Shown here: in pieces, positions 32,949 to 42,000 of the stretch
How the letters are laid out: the number at the start of each line of letters is the position of its first letter
Numbering within the stretch: position 1 is the first letter of the stretch
IMG/VR virus record: IMGVR_UViG_3300017917_004503
Span: 62,001 to 126,000 of that record
Strand: one strand, 5' to 3'
Origin: a virus
Length of the DNA stretch: 64,000 nucleotides
Position numbers and translations under genes: made by a program
Notes under the pieces: model-generated
The model's input: only the letters and a program-made list of their open reading frames with translations
Told to the model about the DNA's origin: nothing
The model's database searches: none

Positions 32949-34136
32949 ATGACTGATTTTCTCAAAGAAAACGAACCAAAAACAAACGACTTTAACTGGG
33001 ACATTCAAAATGGGATCAAACCCAACAAGAAATTGAAGAGAGTTCCTGCAGGATTCAAGGTGTTCTGTCATGAACCTTATGCACAGGCTATGCTAGATTC
33101 CTACAACCAATTTTTTTCAGGATCCTCCCAAGTTGATGAATATGCTAAGGATTTATCCGAAGGTATGGTTTATTCTTGTAGGATTGTAGTTCTGAAAGAA
33201 GACGAGGCACTAGCACAAACTTCGACAGGACAAACTATCTACATTGATCTAAAGAAAGAGAAAAAAGACGCGGAAAAGCTCAATATTAGCGGCTTAACAT
33301 TTAACATCGGAGATACAGTTCAGGCTAGGATTAGAGTTTCTAATTCTAACTATTATGGTTCTGTTATTGAATATTATATCCACAGCTTGAGACTGGAACT
33401 TTTTGAACAAATCAAAAAAGAAAACAGTGCTTATAGAGTAAAAATCGAAAGCATAAATAAGGGCGGATACATCGTAGATCTTTCTGGTATTAAGTGCTTC
33501 TTACCAGGTTCGTTAGCTGCGGCAAACAGAATTACCGATTTTGAATCATATTTAGGTAAAGAAATCCATGTTATGATCGAGGGATATGTTGAGTCTAAGG
33601 ACATTTTTATAGTTTCTTACAAGAAGTATCTTAGTAAAATTATGGAATCTAAGATACAAGAGCTTGATTTAACTAAAAAATATAAAGGATTCGTTACTGG
33701 AACTAGTGAGTTTGGAGTTTTTGTTGAATGGGAGGAAGTTTACACTGGTCTTATTCATAAAACAGAATTCTTAGAGGATTCTGAGCTTACTTCAATCCAT
33801 CCTGGAGACGAGATTGAATTTTACGTTAAAGAGATCAAGGATAACAATCGTCTTACTTTAACTCTAGAGAAACCTTTAGAAAGAAATGTAATTATCCAAG
33901 ATTTAGATAATCAAATTAAAGAAGGATCTATTGAACCACAAGAAGCGCGTATTAAGCACAGAAGAAAAAATGGAATTCTCGTTGACTTAATTAATCTTGG
34001 ATTAATGGCCTTAGTCCCTCAGGAAAAGATTGGAAAGAAATCTAAGAATCTTAAACCTGGGGATGATCTGCTAGTTTTAGTTTATGAAGTTGAACCTTCT
34101 AGCGGAAAAATTTACGCTAGAACATTCAATGACTGA
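32949..34136 (+). CDS. S1-domain RNA-binding protein (ribosomal protein S1-like)
   Basis: Protein of 395 aa built from consecutive OB-type S1 domains: about 70-145 (weak), 160-227 (YRVKIESINKGGYIVDLSGI, then CFLPGSLA), 243-308 (KYKGFVTGTSEFGVFVEWEE, then GLIHKTE and HPGDEIEFYVKEI) and 330-393 (IKHRRKNGILVDLINLGLMA). The second domain's internal 'xFLPGS' and the third's 'TGLIHKTE' are classic S1 signatures. Ribosomal S1 has up to six such domains and helps mRNA binding by the 30S subunit. A phage-encoded S1 relative in late phase could steer ribosomes toward phage mRNA or protect RNA. The last 8 bases overlap the next gene. Confidence 0.85.
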   Translation: MTDFLKENEPKTNDFNWDIQNGIKPNKKLKRVPAGFKVFCHEPYAQAMLDSYNQFFSGSSQVDEYAKDLSEGMVYSCRIVVLKEDEALAQTSTGQTIYIDLKKEKKDAEKLNISGLTFNIGDTVQARIRVSNSNYYGSVIEYYIHSLRLELFEQIKKENSAYRVKIESINKGGYIVDLSGIKCFLPGSLAAANRITDFESYLGKEIHVMIEGYVESKDIFIVSYKKYLSKIMESKIQELDLTKKYKGFVTGTSEFGVFVEWEEVYTGLIHKTEFLEDSELTSIHPGDEIEFYVKEIKDNNRLTLTLEKPLERNVIIQDLDNQIKEGSIEPQEARIKHRRKNGILVDLINLGLMALVPQEKIGKKSKNLKPGDDLLVLVYEVEPSSGKIYARTFND

Positions 34137-35535
34137 TAATAGAAATCATTTTGATAAACTCAATGCACTAAGCTCTTCTTTAATAGGATTCGAGTTTGAA
34201 TTCTATACAAATATGATGAAGGGCAAAGTTGCTGATTCTTTGTCAAAACTTCTAAACAAAAAAGTTCAGGTATCGGAGAAATATCACTCAAAATTACCTG
34301 TAGACGCTAATACTTTTAAACTGGAGCCTGATTATTCGGGAGGTAGCAACATGATGGAATTCATTACTGGACCTCTCCCGTATAATGAGGCTATTCCTGT
34401 TTTAATAAAGTCACTTAATTGGATCGATGAAAACGGATGGACCAATGACAGATGTGCGTTTCAATTTTCTGTGAGCTTTGATAAATTCAGAAGGGACGTT
34501 AAAGACAGAATAGAAAATCTAGATAAATTAAAATTTATTCTAGGCCTGGATGAGGGATTAATTTATTCGAAGTTTGGTAACAGAAATAAAAATGTTTATG
34601 CTAAATCTATTAAAAGGGTAGTACCTAGAAATAGATTTTCTGTAGTTGAAAATATAACTACTATTGACCCCAAGATGTTTAAAATTCCTGAGGATAAGTA
34701 TTATGGCGTCAATTTTACGAAAGCACCCAAAGGATATCTGGAGTTTCGCTACTTAGGTAATAGAGACTACCAGAAAAAAACTAAAGATATAAGGGAAATA
34801 ATAGATTATGTTATTCTTTATCTCTATGATCTCCTTAGCCACAGAATTTCTGGATATACGAAGGAAGATTTAAAGAAATTGCAAGAACTTATGAACCAAT
34901 ACACAAAGGTTGTAAGATCGTTTAGCAATCCAGATTTCTTTTTCAGAAACTACCCAGATTTTCATGTCTTTGTTGATTTAAAGGGCTGGGATGAGAATAT
35001 TAAAACATATTTTCCTGTCATAAGGGATAAGATCTTTGATATAATAGTGGAGGGAAACGTTAAATCTTGTTATTTTAACTATGACACTACAACAGGTAGA
35101 TACCAGTTAAAAGAAGCTAGAAGTAGAGAAGCTTTTATATTAGAAGACTTGGATCTCATTTCATGTGACATAAAAAATGGAATTGTTAAGAATTGTAACA
35201 TATACGGTTCGAACATTAAAAAATCTTCTTTAGAAGATTGTAATGTTGTTTCCGATAACACTATCAAATCTTCAAAAATTAAAAATACTATATTAGGTTT
35301 TAAAAATGAAGTAGAGGATAGCTTTATCGATTGTGAAGGTAAGAATATCAACTGTAAAATAATAGGCGGTGTTTTTAGAGCTGGTAATGTTGGAGATCTA
35401 GCCGAAATTAGTAAAGAAACACTTAAAGTTAAGGGCTGGGAAGATTTTAGAAAACAGAGATTTGTTACAGATAGCAGATTAAAGAATTCTAATGATAAAT
35501 ACAATGTTTCCAAATTCGGAAACATGAATTTCTAA
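34129..35535 (+). CDS. Amidoligase-like protein with repetitive C-terminal domain
   Basis: Protein of 468 aa from ATG 34129, which overlaps the S1 gene by 8 bases; a longer frame to 34084 is less likely. The N-terminus has SLIGFEFEFYTN (first-strand G-x-E-x-E-x motif of amidoligase/glutamate-cysteine-ligase-like enzymes), followed by FKLEPDYSGGSNMMEFITGP (D-x-S ... E motif) and a YLEFRYLGN block (about 200). C-terminal residues 335-440 are short repeats rich in D, C, N and I (LDLISCDIKNGIVKNCNIYG, repeated in degenerate form), suggesting a right-handed beta-helix. Predicted amidoligases form amide bonds using ATP; the substrate is unknown. The strict H-x-H motif of the family is not obvious (CAFQFSVSFD instead), so activity is uncertain. 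Confidence 0.6.
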   Translation: MTDNRNHFDKLNALSSSLIGFEFEFYTNMMKGKVADSLSKLLNKKVQVSEKYHSKLPVDANTFKLEPDYSGGSNMMEFITGPLPYNEAIPVLIKSLNWIDENGWTNDRCAFQFSVSFDKFRRDVKDRIENLDKLKFILGLDEGLIYSKFGNRNKNVYAKSIKRVVPRNRFSVVENITTIDPKMFKIPEDKYYGVNFTKAPKGYLEFRYLGNRDYQKKTKDIREIIDYVILYLYDLLSHRISGYTKEDLKKLQELMNQYTKVVRSFSNPDFFFRNYPDFHVFVDLKGWDENIKTYFPVIRDKIFDIIVEGNVKSCYFNYDTTTGRYQLKEARSREAFILEDLDLISCDIKNGIVKNCNIYGSNIKKSSLEDCNVVSDNTIKSSKIKNTILGFKNEVEDSFIDCEGKNINCKIIGGVFRAGNVGDLAEISKETLKVKGWEDFRKQRFVTDSRLKNSNDKYNVSKFGNMNF

Positions 35536-35551
35536 AATTAAACATCTAAAA

Positions 35552-36334
35552 ATGACAGAACAAGAGCTTATCCAAGAAATAGAAGATGCTTTATCGTTTA
35601 GCTGTGCTTTACCCTATAATTTAAATCAGGATGAGGTAAAAAGAATAATCAAAAGGGCCAGAGCTTGGTTTTTGGATAATTATCAATACGCTGTAGAAGA
35701 TAGAGTTTTTATTTTAGCTAATCAGATATTTCAACATCCAGAGTTTAGACAAACCCGACAAATTAAACTTCCTGAATCCATAGTTACTGTTTACGAAGTG
35801 AGAGAAGTCGGTGGTTATGGAATTTCAGGTAATCCTGATCGTGATTTTAGTGATTCCAAATTGCTTGGTTCTGAACTTTTACTTTCACCTTTTGTAGGTG
35901 ACAATCTCGTTTATCGAACTGTAATGTACTCTTATTTTGATCTTGCTAAAGCATATCTTTTAAACACATTTGCTTTCAAGTGGAATAAAAATAGTAAAAA
36001 ATTAACAATATTGGGTAGAGATCCGGGAAGATCTGGAAAGGGACAAGCTCAGCTAGCCCAAGGTTTTGGTGTTGGTGGAACTGATGTTTATATCAGATGC
36101 TTCGTATCCCTCAATGACGATGATCTTTTTGCAGATGAACTTTTTATAAGATATTGTATAGCAAAGTCCAAAATTGCTTTGGCCAATATGCTTTCTGTTT
36201 TTACCTACAATCTTCCAGGAGGTGTTCAGATAAATTCTAGCGACATCAGATCAACAGGAGAAGCTGAATTACAGGAGGTCATGGATATGATTAATGGTGA
36301 AAACACACCTTCTTATTTCTTACAGTGGAATTAA
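35552..36334 (+). CDS. Unknown structural (neck/baseplate) protein
   Basis: Protein of 260 aa. It opens with a helical MTEQELIQEIEDALSFSCAL segment and has a beta-rich centre (RQIKLPESIVTVYEVREVGG) and an LFADELFIRYCIAKSKIALA helix followed by a short DIRSTGEAELQEVMDMI helix. This layout is common in small virion connector-type proteins, and the gene lies just before the gp25/gp6 wedge genes. No specific family can be named. Confidence 0.5.
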   Translation: MTEQELIQEIEDALSFSCALPYNLNQDEVKRIIKRARAWFLDNYQYAVEDRVFILANQIFQHPEFRQTRQIKLPESIVTVYEVREVGGYGISGNPDRDFSDSKLLGSELLLSPFVGDNLVYRTVMYSYFDLAKAYLLNTFAFKWNKNSKKLTILGRDPGRSGKGQAQLAQGFGVGGTDVYIRCFVSLNDDDLFADELFIRYCIAKSKIALANMLSVFTYNLPGGVQINSSDIRSTGEAELQEVMDMINGENTPSYFLQWN

Positions 36335-36399
36335 AATGCTAATATGCTGTGAATATGTGATATTCGCACTATATTAAATTTTACCTCGTTTTGGTTTCT

Positions 36400-36407
36400 G
36401 ATATATA
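36400..36407 (+). promoter_or_regulatory. Putative late promoter P7 (GATATATA)
   Basis: TGATATATAATAT, 12 nt from the last motif base to the ATG at 36419, the closest of the nine copies. It heads the wedge block. Confidence 0.65.
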
Positions 36408-36418
36408 ATATCAAAGGT

Positions 36419-36790
36419 ATGAGAGAGATTTATAACAGGGACCCACTAGATCCAAATTACAACCCGTTCCAGATTGAAACCACAGATCCGGTTGAGATCT
36501 GTGTTGGCCAGCTTAAAATGATGCTTTTATCCAATAAGGGTGAGGTTTTAGGTGATCCCCGATTTGGTCTCAATCTTGAGGATCTTATCTTCAATCTAGA
36601 ACTTTCCGAGACAAGCATTAGAAATGAATTGGATTTATTTCTAAAAACTTATATACCACTCTTTCAGAAACTTGGTGGTACATACACTTTAAAATTTTTC
36701 GCCGGAACCCAAAGAGATATAGCTACATTAGATTTTTCTATACCAGCTAACGGTGGATTGAGCCCGGTTGTTACTTTACGAATAACTTAA
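36419..36790 (+). CDS. Baseplate wedge protein gp25-like
   Basis: Protein of 123 aa, close to T4 gp25 (132 aa) and the related GPW/gp25 family. Features: VEICVGQLKMMLLSNKGEVL, then GDPRFGLNLEDLIFNLE (the usual 'GE...P.FG..L..L.F' block), and a C-terminal strand set ending SPVVTLRI. In contractile tails gp25 lies in the inner wedge next to gp6 and helps nucleate the sheath. The next gene is gp6-like, the usual T4 neighbour in the wedge, which supports the call. Confidence 0.85.
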   Translation: MREIYNRDPLDPNYNPFQIETTDPVEICVGQLKMMLLSNKGEVLGDPRFGLNLEDLIFNLELSETSIRNELDLFLKTYIPLFQKLGGTYTLKFFAGTQRDIATLDFSIPANGGLSPVVTLRIT

Positions 36791-36799
36791 TTGACTATA

Positions 36800-38530
36800 A
36801 TGAATATTTTTAAAAAGAACAACATATTAATTAATGGTTTACTAAACGATACTTTCGTTTTTCTTCAAGACACTTATAATCAGACTGCTGCCATGTTTAC
36901 TGTAGCTTCGGCTTGGGGTCAGATTCTTTTTGTTCTTCAAAACCTTTCTCAGATGATCCTGTATTTCATAGAGGATTCTATAACAGAACTTAATATAGAA
37001 CAGGCATCAAGAGACTCTTCAATTAGAAGCTTAGCCAGAATAGCTGGATATGATCCTGGAAGAGCATCAACTGCTCAGGGAGAAGTTATTTTATCCTGGA
37101 ATAGAAGAGAATCTGATGTCGGTGGAGGTGCAGTTATCATTAACAATAAATCTCAGATAAGATGTGATCAAAATGGAAAGGTTTATTCTATGATATTCGG
37201 CTCAACCCGTGTTACTCTTCCATTAGCTTCAAGCTCAAGTCCTCTGAGAGTTAAAATAGCACAGGGTGATTTCCAAACTGCAATTGTAACTGGAACCGGT
37301 TTAGCTCTCCAGAGTTTTAACCTACCTTCTGCTAGCGCTGCTTTTCTGGATCAATTTTACGTAGATGTCTATGTGAACGAAGAAAAATGGAAGATGTTTG
37401 ATTCTTTATATGATATTCCACTCAACGGTAAAGGATTTATAGTAAGAACCGGTATTCAAGAGGGACTGGACGTCTATTTCGGAAATTCTAATTTTGGGAT
37501 GGTTCCTCAGAGAGGAGCCAGAATTAGAATAGAATATCTTCAAACGTCAGGTGTATCTGGAAATGCCGCATCAACCAAAGATACTCCGTTGACGTATCGA
37601 TTTGTATCAACTGGTACCGATTTATTTGGTAGTGAGGTTGACCTTAATAACTATTTGGTGATAGCTAATTCCATTGATCCTTCATTTGGATCTAATCCTG
37701 AGCCATTAAACCTTGTTAGATTAGTAGCTCCTAAAACATCTAGATCTTTCGTTTTTGCTAATTCTACTAACTATGAGATATTCCTTAATAAGCTTGGAAT
37801 TTTTTCTCAAGTTCAAGCCTTTACGACTTTTGATGATGAGTATTTGGATGATGATAATGTCATTTACATTTATCTTGTTCCGGACGTTACCCTAAATATA
37901 AGTTCGAATGAAGATTATTTTAGTATTCCAGTATCAAACTTTCTTTTAACCCAACAACAGAGATTAAGTGTCTTAAACTTAATAGAAGATTCTGGATCTA
38001 TGATTGCTACGACGGTAGTTAAAATAGTTGAACCTGTTATAACTAGATACGTAGCTAATGTTGTTATTACGATGTTTGAAGGATTTGATCCTGAAACCAT
38101 TAGACAAGAAATCAGAAATAAAATATCCGATTATATGTTAAATCTCAAAAGAAGAGATTTTATACCAAAATCCGATATGATTGCTATAATAGAGTCAGTT
38201 GAGGGAGTTGATTCAGTTTCTTTCTTCTTCGTTGGACAAAAAAATGAAGCTAATCAGATATTAATGAGATCTTTAACTAATGTTACACCAGCTCAGATGG
38301 AACAACAAATAGGACTGAATTCATTCGGTGATATTATAATTGGAAGAAATGAATTGGTTGTTTTAAGAGGTGGATGGACAGATAGAAATGGAATAAATTA
38401 CGAGGAATCTATTACCGCAGGTAAACCTGGACCTTTAAATATTAGTATTTCTAACATAGTTCAGAGAGGATATAACTCAGGACTAAATACTGATTTAAAA
38501 AGACAAATCATAGCATCATCTACAGTATAA
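36800..38530 (+). CDS. Baseplate wedge protein gp6/J-like
   Basis: Protein of 576 aa (ATG 36800; a TTG at 36791 is also possible). N-terminal helices (MILYFIEDSITELNIEQASR), an IRSLARIAGYDPGRASTAQG block, LDVYFGNSNFGMVPQRGARI followed by a GVSGN turn (the signature-like core shared by gp6 and P2 gpJ), and a C-terminal helix with SDYMLNLKRRDFIPKSDMIA and SVEGVDSV. In T4, gp6 dimers form the ring that links wedges. The stop codon overlaps the next start by one base (TAATG). Confidence 0.85.
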   Translation: MNIFKKNNILINGLLNDTFVFLQDTYNQTAAMFTVASAWGQILFVLQNLSQMILYFIEDSITELNIEQASRDSSIRSLARIAGYDPGRASTAQGEVILSWNRRESDVGGGAVIINNKSQIRCDQNGKVYSMIFGSTRVTLPLASSSSPLRVKIAQGDFQTAIVTGTGLALQSFNLPSASAAFLDQFYVDVYVNEEKWKMFDSLYDIPLNGKGFIVRTGIQEGLDVYFGNSNFGMVPQRGARIRIEYLQTSGVSGNAASTKDTPLTYRFVSTGTDLFGSEVDLNNYLVIANSIDPSFGSNPEPLNLVRLVAPKTSRSFVFANSTNYEIFLNKLGIFSQVQAFTTFDDEYLDDDNVIYIYLVPDVTLNISSNEDYFSIPVSNFLLTQQQRLSVLNLIEDSGSMIATTVVKIVEPVITRYVANVVITMFEGFDPETIRQEIRNKISDYMLNLKRRDFIPKSDMIAIIESVEGVDSVSFFFVGQKNEANQILMRSLTNVTPAQMEQQIGLNSFGDIIIGRNELVVLRGGWTDRNGINYEESITAGKPGPLNISISNIVQRGYNSGLNTDLKRQIIASSTV

Positions 38531-39060
38531 TGGAAAACTTTTCACCTTTTTTTCCAGATTCCGAAAGTGGAATAAGTTACACGGTTTCTGGTATAAAACC
38601 TAAGACGAATAACACTACTTTTTATAAAAGTAATGATGTTTATGATACCGAAGCTCAGGCTTTGGATAGAGCCTATAATATAGGTTGTTCTGGGTATAGA
38701 AGGGTACTAGTAAGTTCACAAGGCCAATATAAATATTCTCCATGTTCCGATGTTGATGTTTATAAAAGCTCTATGAAACTGATGCCAAAAATGCCTGTCG
38801 ATAGAAGATATTATGATTACGATCCAACAGAAAATCCTTATGATGTGAGAGATAGTTTGAATGATAATTTATATAATGGATTCGATTACAAAAATGAGAT
38901 ACTAAAAAGAAGTTTATCGAATATAATTTTTAAGGATCCAATAAAAGCTGGGATACTCCACTATTTTAATAGAGTAGTATTTGGATTGGTTGAAACGACC
39001 AAGCAGATAAAGAATTATGTGAACTATACAGTTAAAAACAATAATAGAAGAGTATTTTAA
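38530..39060 (+). CDS. Unknown small wedge-region protein
   Basis: Protein of 176 aa whose ATG overlaps the gp6-like stop by one base. It is Tyr/Asp/Asn-rich in the first half (CSGYRRVLVSSQGQYKYSPC) and has a helical end (GILHYFNRVVFGLVETTKQI). A likely baseplate component by position only. Confidence 0.5.
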   Translation: MENFSPFFPDSESGISYTVSGIKPKTNNTTFYKSNDVYDTEAQALDRAYNIGCSGYRRVLVSSQGQYKYSPCSDVDVYKSSMKLMPKMPVDRRYYDYDPTENPYDVRDSLNDNLYNGFDYKNEILKRSLSNIIFKDPIKAGILHYFNRVVFGLVETTKQIKNYVNYTVKNNNRRVF

Positions 39061-39063
39061 GCT

Positions 39064-42000
39064 ATGTCCAATTTTTTCTATAGAAGACTAGAATTTTTCG
39101 ATAAAACAGGAAGTCCTTTAAATCTTGATTATGTAGGACCGACCGGACCGACTCCTTTAGATTCGAGATTCACTTTCGTGACCGGAGCAACTGCTTCATC
39201 TTTGGGGTATTGTTCTGTTAGTCAATTTGATTCTGATCCCGGTTCAATAAGTTTCAACTACACCGATTTTAACAATTTCAGTTTAGCTTCTTGGGTTTCA
39301 GAAGTTAATGATTTTCTATTGAATGGTGCAGAGGTTTTTTTAAACGGTAGGGTTGCAGGCCAAAATCAGTTTTCTGGAAAAATCCAGTCTGTGACTGATA
39401 ATACCACTTTCTTTACAGTTAATTTTTTTCCTGACAGCATACAGGGTCAAAGATTAATAAGTTTAGATAATCAAATCTTTTTTAATAGCACATATAAATA
39501 CAGACCTGGCGGTTATTGGAGAGGTAACATTTATTTCGATCCAGTTTCGTCTGGACTTTATGAAAACCAACAAATTTTCGTAATCCAGAATTTTGACGTG
39601 GTTGGATCAAAATTTTATGGCCACCCGCATACTGGAGTTACAGGTGCAACTGCAGCCAAATGGAGAACCCGCTGGTATAATGATAGTTACGGCAATACTG
39701 ATGTTTCTGAAATTATTTTTACCTATAAGATACAAGAAGATCTTTCCGGTGGAGATGGTTATCCCCTTATAGTTTCGTATCCTAATGTGGTTTACCCTAT
39801 AGATGTTTATCCAACAGACACTTTAATTTCTGGTGGTTATGTAGAAACTCTTTCTGTAGACTCGTCTGCTTTGTCAATAAACGTCGCACTTAATGCCAGC
39901 GATTTAGCTGCAAACATATATGAGAGAAAATTAATCATAGAAGACATAAGTGCTGGACCGACAGGTCCTATTAAAGTAGCTGAAATAGATTTTTACGGTG
40001 AAGTTGTAGGTGAAGATGAAAGATTCAAAGTCATGTTACAAAACATAGGAAGGGCTTTTTATCCAAGTGACTCTCTAATTCTAAGAGACCATGATCCATC
40101 CGAGCCCTTACCAAATTTTATAGAAATTAATGAAAAGAGAAAAGAACTTCTTTTATCAGGAGAAGAGATTTTTCCTTATGCTGGAAGTTATAAAGGTCTT
40201 ATAAGTGCTATCAAATTTTTTGGTTATCAAGATTTGAGAATTAAAGAATATTGGTTAAATCTGGAGTATCAAAGTTTAAAGCTTGAATCGCCTCTTCAGC
40301 AGAATGCACAATTTCTAAATCAAATAAAAAGACAGCAATCAAACGGATATTCTCAATCCTACCAGATTGGTGATGTTCTAGATAATCCTAATTCTGGAAA
40401 GTATAGAATGGTTCAAACTTATGGACCAGATCAGGATGGGAATTATATTTTAGATGTCTCTAGTGAGGACACATTAGTTCCAAGCAGAACTTATAAAAAG
40501 ACATCTTTGTTTGGTCTTTTTTATGATATTACCAAAACAACTGGTATTGAAGGAGAATTCGGATATCCTGAAGTTGTTGACGCTTTCCAATTTACACAGG
40601 AAGAAGTTTTAATAAAACTTTTTGCACTTAAGGAAAGATTGAAAAGAGACTATCTACCGATTAATGCTAGAATAGTTGATATAACAGGAGAAGGAGTTTA
40701 TTTTAATGTCTATAACACTAAAGCTTGGAGCGACGTTATGGAAAGACCTGATATTGAATCGGGTATTTATGCAGAGGTCAGGTCAAATCCAGATTTTGGG
40801 TTTCTTGAAGATTTAAGAAATTTTGAGATAAGACCCTCAAGCTTAGCAATACAAACTCCAAGCAACTATTATGATACTTTTACTATAGACGCTGCTGTTG
40901 CAGGTGGAACTGGATCTGCCTTTTTCTTTTCTGGTATTCCTGCTACTGGACCAAACCCAACCTTATCTGTAACTGCAGGAAAAACGTATAATTTTAATTT
41001 TTTAACCGAAGATTTTGATTTGTTTTTAACAACCAACCAAAATTTAACGCAGTCAGATCCTGTTGGTGTTACTAATAACGGAGCTACTTCAGGAGGACCA
41101 AATCTAACTTGGTATGTTAATCCTCTACAGAGCTCACCTGTCTATTACTATTCTTCGAAGAATAAGTCTTTGTTGACCGGTTCTATAATCGTTTTACCTT
41201 CTGAATTATCTGATCTTGGTAACATCGTTAATCCTCTATCAAATCAACAAATATTTACACCACAGCAGAACGAATCGCTTCTTTCTGCCATAGGTAACTT
41301 TTATGAACTTAAACAACAAGGACAAATTGTTGAGCTTGGTGATGGTAAATATGATCCACCGTCTTTTATTAATCCTACAACGGGAGAACCGTACGAGGTT
41401 CCTGTTGGTATGCCTATAATATTAGAACTCATCACTGATGTTTGGACTTGGGACGAGTTGAATATTAATTGGTCTGCCCTATTAATACCTGTTTTTAGAA
41501 TAGGAAATAGAGTTCAAAGAAAATCTGACGGAGAATTTGGAAGTGTAACTGCAGTTAATTATTCAACCGGAATTTATACAGTACTCCTTGACGATTTAAC
41601 TGTGATTACTGTGGATGAATCTGAGCTTTTTTCGACCATCCAGAATTATGCTCTTTTAACATGGAAGAATATTGATTTTTCAAATTTGGTTGAGATTGAA
41701 TGGATAATAAACAAACCTTCTACCCAATCAGGATCACCTTATAATTTCCAATTTAGAGGATCTATAGTGGACTTTTATAAGTTAGCCCACTTTGTACCAT
41801 ATACAGGAATTTATCAAGTCACATGTAACATTTATGACGCTTTTAACGCAAAAACCGTTGTTATAAAAAACCAAGCCATTGTCGTTAATCCTAAAATTGT
41901 AGATATCGATGCCTGGACTAGATATAGAGAGGTTGAAGACTACAGATGGACGAACGTTCAAAAATCTTGGTCTGATTATGATTCCATTTGGGAGTATCCA

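Noticed and set aside
34084-34128. Upstream start at 34084 for the amidoligase-like gene
   Set aside because: It would overlap the S1-like gene by 53 bases; ATG 34129 gives the usual short overlap and the G-F-E-F-E-F motif near the N-terminus.
36338-36381. Imperfect hairpin (GTGAATAT/ATATTCGCAC) after the 260-aa structural gene
   Set aside because: Nine-bp stem with a wobble, three-base loop and no T run; too weak to call a terminator.
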